Position numbers and translations under genes: made by a program
In this document: in pieces, positions 22,297 to 27,447 of the stretch
Layout of the letters: each line of letters begins with the position of its first letter
Numbering within the stretch: the stretch's first letter is position 1
Source of the DNA: DATAFF01 sp036257595
Lineage (GTDB): Bacteria; Pseudomonadota; Alphaproteobacteria; Rhizobiales; Aestuariivirgaceae
Assembly: GCA_036257595.1 (NCBI GenBank)
Contig: DATAFF010000061.1
Coordinates: forward strand, 1 to 27,447
Reading direction: 5' to 3'
DNA: 27,447 bases
The notes under the pieces: generated by a model
Database searches by the model: none
What the model saw: only the letters and a program-made list of their open reading frames with translations
Told to the model about the DNA's origin: nothing

Positions 22297-23235
22297 ATGA
22301 AAATGCGTGGCAGCAGGTTCGGCTTTGCCGGCGAGGACGACGTGCCGATACCCTATCTGCAGAGAACACGGACCTATTACCAGGCGCTTGGCTACGGCCC
22401 GCCCTATGAATGGGCCCATTATGCCGAGGTGCCGTTCCACCCGCTCGCCAAGCCGCTTGCCCGCTGCCGGGTGAGCGTCATCACGACTGCGGCGCCCTAC
22501 CATCCGGGCAAGGGTGACCAAGGGCCAGGGGCGGCCTACAATGCCGCTGCCAAGTTCTACACCGTCTATTCAGGCGAGACGACGAGCGATCCCGACCTGC
22601 GCATCTCCCACGTCGCGATCGACCGCCGCCATACGACCGGGACAGACCCGCAAAGCTATTTTCCGCTCGCCGAATTGCGGCGGGCGGCGGCCGATGGTCG
22701 GATCGGGGGCGTTGCCCCGCGCTTTCACGGGCTGCCGACCAATCGCAGCCATCGCGTGACGTTGGAGACCGATTGTCCGGAGGTCGTCGCCCGCTGCAAG
22801 GCGGATGCTGTCGATGCAGTGATCCTGGTGCCCAATTGCCCGGTTTGTCACCAGAGCGTGAGCCTCGCGGCGCGCCTGCTCGAGGCGAGCGGCATTGCGA
22901 CGGTGGTCATGGGCTCAGCGAAGGACATCGTGGAGCATGTCGGGGTGCCGCGCTTCCTGTTCTCGGATTTTCCGCTCGGCAACAGTGCCGGCCGACCGCA
23001 CGACCGGGCCTCGCAGGCCTTGACGCTCGATCTCGCGCTGAAGCTCCTGGCCGCTGCGCCCGGTCCGCGGACCACGGTCCAATCGCCCTTGCGGTGGAGC
23101 GACGACCCGGCATGGAAGCAAGACTATTGCAATGTGGACCGGCTGTCGCCGCAAGAGATCAGCGAGCGCCGTCGGGCGTTCGACGAACAGAAGCGCGCGG
23201 CGCGAATGCTGCGCGATGCACGAGATGGCGGGTGA
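22297..23235 (+). CDS. GrdB/PrdB-like reductase component, Cys in place of selenocysteine
   Basis: A 312-residue protein resembling selenoprotein B of the glycine/sarcosine/betaine/D-proline reductases. The start V-P-I-P-Y-L-Q-R-T-R-T-Y-Y, the block H-V-A-I-D-R-R-H-T-T-G-T-D at 105-117, and the active region A-V-I-L-V-P-N-C-P-V-C-H-Q at about 174-186 support this. The selenocysteine position is taken by an ordinary C-P-V-C pair (Cys181, Cys184). Clostridial members reduce amino acids with thioredoxin under anoxia; aerobic proteobacterial homologues have no proven role. There is no signal peptide. An in-frame TGA at 22291-22293 fixes the start at ATG 22297 or 22303; the ribosome site is weak. 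The partner GrdA/PrdA subunit is absent from the window. Confidence 0.75.
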   Translation: MKMRGSRFGFAGEDDVPIPYLQRTRTYYQALGYGPPYEWAHYAEVPFHPLAKPLARCRVSVITTAAPYHPGKGDQGPGAAYNAAAKFYTVYSGETTSDPDLRISHVAIDRRHTTGTDPQSYFPLAELRRAAADGRIGGVAPRFHGLPTNRSHRVTLETDCPEVVARCKADAVDAVILVPNCPVCHQSVSLAARLLEASGIATVVMGSAKDIVEHVGVPRFLFSDFPLGNSAGRPHDRASQALTLDLALKLLAAAPGPRTTVQSPLRWSDDPAWKQDYCNVDRLSPQEISERRRAFDEQKRAARMLRDARDGG

Positions 23236-23244
23236 GAAACGGGT

Positions 23245-23400
23245 CTACCGGCGGGGCGGACGAAGCCTGACGGCGACCGGAATTGCGACAGGGGCGCGGG
23301 GCGGGGTGGGAAGCGCCTGGAGAAGCGCCAGGGCCTTCCGCATCATACGATCGGCCAGGGCCGTCGCTGCCGTCCTGAACGCGCGCCAGAATGAAGACAT
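23245..23400 (-). CDS. Possible small basic protein (51 aa), unknown
   Basis: A short ORF beginning M-S-S-F-W-R-A-F-R-T-A-A-T-A-L-A-D-R. It forms an amphipathic, Arg-rich N-terminal helix, then a Pro/Val-rich tail ending R-L-R-P-P-R-R. AAGGA lies 10 bases upstream of the ATG. Third positions are mostly G or C, as in real genes here. It fills the space between the GrdB-like gene (stop 23235, convergent) and metF, on the metF strand 101 bp after its end. There is no family resemblance known to me. In such GC-rich DNA a chance ORF of 51 codons is possible, so this is only a candidate. Confidence 0.35.
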   Translation of the reverse strand: MSSFWRAFRTAATALADRMMRKALALLQALPTPPRAPVAIPVAVRLRPPRR

Positions 23401-23485
23401 GACCGAACAATCCTTCATGAAGTTAGCCCAGAGGCGTGGAGGTTCACGCTTCTATCCAACAATTTAAGGCGAAATCAGTTGCATT

Positions 23486-23505
23486 GGCCAATCACGGCCA
23501 ATCAC
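23486..23505. repeat. Tandem 10-bp direct repeat at the metF stop
   Basis: GGCCAATCAC is present twice in a row (23486-23495, 23496-23505). The second copy overlaps the metF stop codon, so a TGA is present again 10 bases on. It is probably a small slippage duplication. Confidence 0.7.
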
Positions 23506-24377
23506 GCTGCCGCCATATGGGCATCGCCGCCCAGCCCGAGCATCCGGCAGATGGCAAAGACGACATCGGCGCGGTTCAGCGTATAGAAATGGAAGCTGTT
23601 GACGCCCTCGGCGCGGAGCGCCGTCACCTGCTCGGCGGCCACTGCCGCGGCCACCAGCCGCCGCTCCTCCGGGGAATTTTCCAGCCCCTCGAAACGGCGG
23701 GCGAAGGCGGAGGTCAGGCGAGCGCCGCAGCGCTCGGCAAACTGCCGGACGCGCTCGAAATTGGTGACCGGCAGAATGCCGGGGATGATCGGGATGTCGA
23801 TGCCGCGGGCGCGGGCGCGGTCGAGGAAGCGGAAATAGGCGGAATTGTCGAAGAAGAACTGGGTCAGAGCCGAGGTCGCGCCGTTGTCGACCTTGGCGGC
23901 GAGCATGGCGAGATCGACCTCGAGGGTGAAGGATTCGGGGTGCTTCTCGGGATAGACCGCGACCGACACCTCGAAATCGCCGATGGCGCGGATGCCGCCG
24001 ACGAGATCGGCGGCATTGATGTAACCCCCTGGAGTCGGCTCGTAGCGCGTGCCGCCGCCCGGCGGATCGCCGCGCAGGGCGACAATATGGCGGATGCCGG
24101 CGCGGCCGATCGCACGCACCACCTCGTCGACCTCGGATTTGGTCTTCCCGACGCAGGTGAGATGCGGGGCGGGGCAGAGACGGGTCTCGCGGGCGATCCG
24201 CGTCACGGTGGCAAGGGTTGCGTCCTGGGTCGAGCCGCCGGCGCCATAGGTGATCGACACGTAGCTCGGGTGAAAGGCTTCGAGCTTGCGGATCGCCACC
24301 CAGAGGGCCGTCTCGGCCTCCGGCGTCTTGGGCGGGAAGAACTCGAAGGAGACCTCGATCGACTTTGGCTCATTCAT
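23502..24377 (-). CDS. metF: Methylenetetrahydrofolate reductase
   Basis: A 291-residue flavoprotein that reduces 5,10-methylene-THF to 5-methyl-THF for methionine synthesis. It starts M-N-E-P-K-S-I-E-V-S-F-E-F-F-P-P-K, the family signature around the catalytic Glu. It also has S-I-T-Y-G-A-G-G-S-T, H-L-T-C-V-G and A-L-R-G-D-P-P-G-G-G for FAD and folate binding, and F-H-F-Y-T-L-N-R near the end. The length is typical of bacterial MetF. Its ATG overlaps the stop of the upstream ArsR-methyltransferase gene by 8 bases (24370-24377), so the two are an operon with coupled translation and shared control from the palindrome at 25401-25420. Confidence 0.95.
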   Translation of the reverse strand: MNEPKSIEVSFEFFPPKTPEAETALWVAIRKLEAFHPSYVSITYGAGGSTQDATLATVTRIARETRLCPAPHLTCVGKTKSEVDEVVRAIGRAGIRHIVALRGDPPGGGTRYEPTPGGYINAADLVGGIRAIGDFEVSVAVYPEKHPESFTLEVDLAMLAAKVDNGATSALTQFFFDNSAYFRFLDRARARGIDIPIIPGILPVTNFERVRQFAERCGARLTSAFARRFEGLENSPEERRLVAAAVAAEQVTALRAEGVNSFHFYTLNRADVVFAICRMLGLGGDAHMAAA

Positions 24378-25368
24378 TGGCGAGCTCCATGGTCGCCGCC
24401 TGCCTGGCACGACGGCGAGCGTCGGCGGGAACGCGGGCCAGCCACAGCGAGACCGAGAGGCCGGGGGTTGCGGGATCGACCGGCGGCGGCAGCAGCCGGT
24501 GCTCGACGATCTCGAGGCCGGCGCGTTTCAACCATTGCCCCAGATGGTCGTTCGAGATGCCAAGCCGGCGGTGGGCGGCGGACTCGCGCAGGAACTCGAG
24601 CTCATGCGGAGCGAGATCGACCACGGCGAGGCGGCCGTCGGGCCTGAGCACGCGGGCCGCCTCGATGAGGGCACGCTGCGGGTCGTCGAGATAATGCAGC
24701 ACCTGGTGGATGGTGATGAGATCGGCAAAGCCGGTCGGATAGGGCAGGGAATAGAGGTCGCCCTGGCGGACCTGGACATGGCGCAGCCCACGCGCCTCGA
24801 TATTGGAGCGGGCGACGCCCAGCATCTCGCGGCTCTGGTCGATGCCGACAGCCTGGCGCGCCAGCGGCGCGAAGAGCTCGAGCATGCGCCCGGTGCCGGT
24901 GCCGAGATCGAGCAGCAGGTCGATCTTGTCGGTGCCGATCAGCCCGGCAAGCGCCGCCTCGACCTCGGCTTCGGCGACATGGAGGGAGCGGATCTTGTCC
25001 CAATGGCGAGCAACCCAGCTGAAATAGGCCTGGGCGGCGCGCTGGCGGGCCTCGACGATGCTGGCAAGGCGCTCGGCGTCACGCCGCAGGAGCTCGTCCT
25101 TGGCTGGCAGCAGGTCGACGATGAGGCGCGCCACGGGGGCGCCGGCGCCCGATTCGGAGAGACGGAACAGGACCCAGCTCCCCTCCTTGTGGCGGTCGAC
25201 GAGGCCAGCCTCGCACATCAGCTTGAGATGGCGGCTGACCCTGGGCTGGCTCTGCGCCAGGATGGCCGTCAGCTCGGTGACGTTGAACTCGCCATGGGAG
25301 AGGATAAAAAGCAGCCTGAGCCTGGTGCTTTCGGCACCGGCGCGCAGACCTTTCAGCAGATCCTCCAT
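24370..25368 (-). CDS. ArsR-type regulator fused to a SAM-dependent methyltransferase domain
   Basis: A 332-residue protein. Residues about 1-85 are an ArsR winged helix-turn-helix (L-R-L-L-F-I-L-S-H-G-E-F-N-V-T-E-L, S-Q-P-R-V-S-R-H-L-K-L-M). Residues about 145-300 are a class I methyltransferase with the SAM motif D-L-G-T-G-T-G at 154-160 and L-I-T-I-H-Q-V-L-H-Y-L-D-D-P further on. There is no arsenic-type Cys pair in the recognition helix. Adjacent metF suggests a regulator of the methionine/SAM cycle that senses SAM or S-adenosylhomocysteine; similar alphaproteobacterial ArsR regulators (SahR/SamR, from memory) fit. GGAGGG lies 8 bases before the ATG. An operator-like palindrome lies 33 bases upstream. 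Confidence 0.9.
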   Translation of the reverse strand: MEDLLKGLRAGAESTRLRLLFILSHGEFNVTELTAILAQSQPRVSRHLKLMCEAGLVDRHKEGSWVLFRLSESGAGAPVARLIVDLLPAKDELLRRDAERLASIVEARQRAAQAYFSWVARHWDKIRSLHVAEAEVEAALAGLIGTDKIDLLLDLGTGTGRMLELFAPLARQAVGIDQSREMLGVARSNIEARGLRHVQVRQGDLYSLPYPTGFADLITIHQVLHYLDDPQRALIEAARVLRPDGRLAVVDLAPHELEFLRESAAHRRLGISNDHLGQWLKRAGLEIVEHRLLPPPVDPATPGLSVSLWLARVPADARRRARQAATMELANE

Positions 25369-25400
25369 GGCGGGCTCCCTCCATCGCGGGATGGTTGCTT

Positions 25401-25420
25401 ACATAAACATATCTTTATGT
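25401..25420. promoter_or_regulatory. Operator-like palindrome before the ArsR-methyltransferase/metF operon
   Basis: ACATAAA and TTTATGT are perfect 7-base inverted arms around a 6-base centre (CATATC). The site is AT-rich within a GC-rich region, 33-52 bases upstream of the ArsR-methyltransferase ATG. Its size and symmetry fit a dimeric ArsR regulator, and autoregulation is the likely reading. Confidence 0.65.
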
Positions 25421-25487
25421 GACCTGCAACCTTGCATCGGCGGACGCTCCACCGAGGCATGTCCCGGCATGTAGAAGGCCATTTCCA

Positions 25488-25516
25488 TTGACGGAAGCGG
25501 CGCCTTTCCATTACTC
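25488..25516 (+). promoter_or_regulatory. Candidate promoter of the MlaC-like gene pair
   Basis: TTGACG at 25488-25493 is a good -35. The -10 at 17-base spacing (TTACTC, 25511-25516) is poor. It lies about 30 bases upstream of the first MlaC-like gene. Confidence 0.3.
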
Positions 25517-25546
25517 ATTCGGGCGTTCAATCACGGCGTTGAAGAC

Positions 25547-26152
25547 ATGGTGCCCGTCTCAATCGGAAGACGCAGTTTTCTTTCGGCCGCACTTATGGCG
25601 TTTGCCATGACCTCGCCGGGAAGGGCGCAGGTCGGCAGCGCCGAGGCGGCGACGATCGACTCATCGGCGGCCGCTTATGTGCGCCGGGTCGCCGACGACC
25701 TGATGGCGGCGCAGCGGCAGGGCACGGTGATGAGCTTCCACCGGGTGATCACCCGCCATGCCAATGTCGAGGCGATCGCCAATTACGCGCTCGGCCCCTA
25801 TAAGAGGGCGCTGCCGCGCGCGGCCTATGACAGCTACTACAAGGGCGTCGCCATGTTCATGGCGCGCTATTTCGCCGACAGCTCGCGCGAATATGCGGTG
25901 GGGAAGGCCGAGGTGGGCCAGGTGTCGCGCGACAAGGAAGGGCGGATCATCGTCAACACGCGGGTCACGCTGCTCACCGGCAGCCGCTACAATGTCGTGT
26001 TCCAGCTTACGAAGTCGGCCAGCGGCTACCGCATCCTCGACGTGTCGGTGCTCGGCTTCTCGCTGAGCTATATGCAACGCGGTATCTTCCAGCGCTACAT
26101 CGCGAAGAACGGTGGCAACGTCAATGCGCTTGTCGCTGCATTGAACCGGTGA
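25547..26152 (+). CDS. MlaC/Ttg2D-like exported lipid-binding protein 1
   Basis: A 201-residue protein. The Tat-like signal (G-R-R-S-F-L-S-A-A-L, ends G-R-A-Q at about 28) is followed by the MlaC fold at about 38-195. Its signatures are N-V-E-A-I-A-N-Y-A-L-G-P-Y-K, A-A-Y-D-S-Y-Y-K-G-V-A-M-F, Y-R-I-L-D-V-S-V-L-G-F-S-L and Y-M-Q-R-G-I-F-Q-R-Y-I. MlaC carries phospholipids across the periplasm between MlaA and the MlaFEDB complex. None of those partners is in the window. The start is uncertain: ATG 25547 has no clear ribosome site. It is followed at once by a second MlaC-like gene. Confidence 0.82.
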   Translation: MVPVSIGRRSFLSAALMAFAMTSPGRAQVGSAEAATIDSSAAAYVRRVADDLMAAQRQGTVMSFHRVITRHANVEAIANYALGPYKRALPRAAYDSYYKGVAMFMARYFADSSREYAVGKAEVGQVSRDKEGRIIVNTRVTLLTGSRYNVVFQLTKSASGYRILDVSVLGFSLSYMQRGIFQRYIAKNGGNVNALVAALNR

Positions 26153-26199
26153 GCCTCAACACCATCAGCATGAATCAACACGGACAGGGGAAGTTGGTG

Positions 26200-26772
26200 A
26201 TGGATTCACGATCTCGGCCGATCAGTCGGCGTGGTCTTCTGGGTCTGGCGCAGGCGCTTCCGGCGGCCATGCTGCTCACGCCGACGATGGCATATGCCGA
26301 TGACCGTCAGCTCGTCACCCAGGTGGCGAATGAAGCGCTGGCGGTTGCCCGCGCCGGCGGATCGCCGTCGCGCTTCCGCTCGCTGCTGCAGCGCTACAGC
26401 GCCTATCAGGGGGTGGCGATGTTCGCGCTCGGCCGCTACCGCAAGCAGCTGCCGGAGAGCAAGAGGGATCGCTATGTCGGGCTCGCCCTCAATTTCGTGG
26501 CGAGCACCTTTGCGCGCAACTCCAAGAGCTTTGCCGGCGAGCGCTTCGTTGCCACCAGCGCTGGCGACGGCACGGTGCGCGGCAAGATCCAATTCGCCAA
26601 CGGCCAGTCGGCCAATGTCGACTGGCGGGTGCGGGGAGGCAAGATCATCGATGTCAACATCCAGGGGGTGTGGCTGACGCTGCAGCTGCGCGACCAGTTC
26701 ACCGGCGTGCTCGGCCGCAACAATGGCGATTTCGATGCGCTGTTCAAGTACCTGCAGACGGGTCGGGCCTGA
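26200..26772 (+). CDS. MlaC/Ttg2D-like exported lipid-binding protein 2
   Basis: A 190-residue protein with a Tat-like signal (S-R-R-G-L-L-G, then A-Y-A-D as cleavage region). The body matches the preceding gene in layout: Y-Q-G-V-A-M-F-A-L-G-R-Y-R-K-Q-L-P, then R-G-G-K-I-I-D-V-N-I-Q-G-V-W-L and a closing F-T-G-V-L-G-R-N-N-G-D-F. It is divergent in sequence, so the tandem pair is old rather than a recent copy. ATG 26200 is preferred because GGGGAAG precedes it by about 8 bases; GTG 26149 and ATG 26170 are other in-frame choices. It ends shortly before the fifth repeat element. Confidence 0.8.
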   Translation: MDSRSRPISRRGLLGLAQALPAAMLLTPTMAYADDRQLVTQVANEALAVARAGGSPSRFRSLLQRYSAYQGVAMFALGRYRKQLPESKRDRYVGLALNFVASTFARNSKSFAGERFVATSAGDGTVRGKIQFANGQSANVDWRVRGGKIIDVNIQGVWLTLQLRDQFTGVLGRNNGDFDALFKYLQTGRA

Positions 26773-26800
26773 GGGGCCGGGCGGTCGGCAGTGGTGCAAG

Positions 26801-26873
26801 GGCAGTCGGCAGATAGGCAGGAGGCCGTGACCTGGGCTCCACGCCCGGCCTAACGCCTATCTGACTACTGCCC
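26801..26873. repeat. TAGGCAN hairpin element, copy 5
   Basis: The left arm 26801-26818 pairs with 26855-26872 at 16 of 18 positions. It contains ATAGGCAG, and the right arm has GCCTATCTGACTACTGCC. It is followed by TGTTTCC. Degenerate left sequence (GTCGGCAGTGG) may extend it to about 26785. It lies between convergent genes: the MlaC-like gene ends at 26772 and the next minus-strand gene ends at 26954. Confidence 0.8.
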
Positions 26874-26953
26874 TGTTTCCTTCACCGCGGAGTAAGAGGC
26901 GGCGCGCATGCGTGCGAACTAAAGGATTCGGACCATACTGCGTTACATGATTG

Positions 26954-27447
26954 TTACTTCAGCATGGCTTCGACGTTGTCGAGCCATTGTTGTACTTCAG
27001 TGGAATGCGGATACTTCAACCGAAGCTCGGCAACTGTCTGCCTGGGTTCGGTCTTGAGATGTTTGACCAGATTTTCGGTGACCTTGTTCTGCATCGGCCC
27101 TCCCAACGGTCCATTGGCTGGTTGTGTCAGCTTTCGATTGTGCTCGACTGTGCGAGTTATCCGGTCCATTAGGATTTCAGATGCACCGAGCGGGTCGTTT
27201 TTCGACAGGAACCATGCCATGAACAAGTCTTCCAGGGAAACAACGTGCTGGTAGGGCTCCATTCCTTTCAAATTTTGCATGATCTCGATGATCATTGCGT
27301 ATCCCCGCATGGCCAGTACAAGATTGTCTGAATATCGGTCTCCCCTCAGGAGGTCCCGTCCGAATGTGTAAGCAGCCATGTGATCGCCATCATCGAATAT
27401 CTCGCGAAACTGCATGGCTAATTGAATAGGCGAGGTGGAGACAGTTC
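26954..27447 (-). CDS. Unknown protein, lower GC, cut by the window end
   Basis: The frame stays open to the last base, so the gene probably starts beyond the window; an internal ATG at 27415 has no ribosome site and would give 153 residues. The visible part is helical and charged: F-D-D-G-D-H-M-A-A-Y-T-F-G-R-D-L-L-R-G-D, M-I-I-E-I-M-Q-N-L-K-G-M-E-P-Y, A-S-E-I-L-M-D-R-I-T-R-T-V-E-H-N-R-K-L, ending W-L-D-N-V-E-A-M-L-K. A helical-repeat or regulatory protein is possible; no family is recognised. Its base composition, near half GC with many A/T third positions, differs from the rest of the window and suggests transfer. Confidence 0.6.
   Translation of the reverse strand, partial: TVSTSPIQLAMQFREIFDDGDHMAAYTFGRDLLRGDRYSDNLVLAMRGYAMIIEIMQNLKGMEPYQHVVSLEDLFMAWFLSKNDPLGASEILMDRITRTVEHNRKLTQPANGPLGGPMQNKVTENLVKHLKTEPRQTVAELRLKYPHSTEVQQWLDNVEAMLK

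Noticed and set aside
22285..22300. In-frame TGA at 22291-22293 as a selenocysteine codon of the GrdB-like gene
   Set aside because: It lies before the first ATG and far from the active-site position, which is an ordinary Cys pair.
695..26873. The TAGGCAN elements as CRISPR repeats or tandem satellite
   Set aside because: They are single palindromes kilobases apart with no regular spacers, and the 7-base units run for only three to six copies per element.

Overview
The window looks like chromosome from a free-living alphaproteobacterium, most likely a member of the Hyphomicrobiales (Rhizobiales). This rests on high GC coding sequence with strong G/C at third positions, a SmoS-type sorbitol dehydrogenase, a Ku gene, an ArsR-methyltransferase/metF pair, and paired L,D-transpeptidases. 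The genus cannot be fixed from sequence reading alone. No tRNA, rRNA, CRISPR array, transposase or phage gene was seen.

Layout. 1-6 kb: the tail of a zinc-type alcohol dehydrogenase, a GYD-domain protein, a periplasmic L,D-transpeptidase, an LLM flavin oxidoreductase, a DMSP-lyase-family cupin divergent from a proline-racemase-family enzyme, and a BBE-type FAD oxidase preceded by a 57-residue Cys-rich mini-protein. 6.4-10 kb: a tight + strand run of sorbitol dehydrogenase, M20 amidohydrolase and exported epoxide hydrolase, convergent with Ku. 11-15.6 kb: a complete polar amino acid ABC importer (binding protein, two permeases, ATPase), followed at once by an exported lytic transglycosylase and a small single-span membrane protein. 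15.7-18.6 kb: a chromate cassette (rhodanese-ChrB fusion, ChrA) followed by an ECF sigma factor with a good self-type promoter. 18.7-22.2 kb: a phytanoyl-CoA-dioxygenase-family enzyme, a four-Cys cytochrome c flanked by two related small exported proteins, a second L,D-transpeptidase with foreign-looking base composition, and a VOC protein. 22.3-27.4 kb: a selenium-free GrdB/PrdB-like protein, a 51-residue mini-ORF, metF overlapped by an ArsR-methyltransferase regulator with an upstream palindrome, two tandem MlaC-like proteins, and a lower-GC unknown gene cut by the window end.

The most distinctive non-coding signal is a family of five imperfect hairpin elements of about 65-90 bp built from 7-base TAGGCAN units. 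All five lie just after the 3' end of a + strand gene, and four of the five sit between convergent genes. In two cases the element itself supplies the gene's stop codon. They look like a dispersed, REP/MITE-like, possibly terminator-acting repeat.

Other points are two small ORFs with coding-like features (57 aa Cys-rich; 51 aa), the ECF promoter, the operator-like palindrome before the ArsR-methyltransferase, a clear hairpin after the VOC gene, and the composition shift inside the second L,D-transpeptidase. Protein family assignments come from motif recognition, not from a search.
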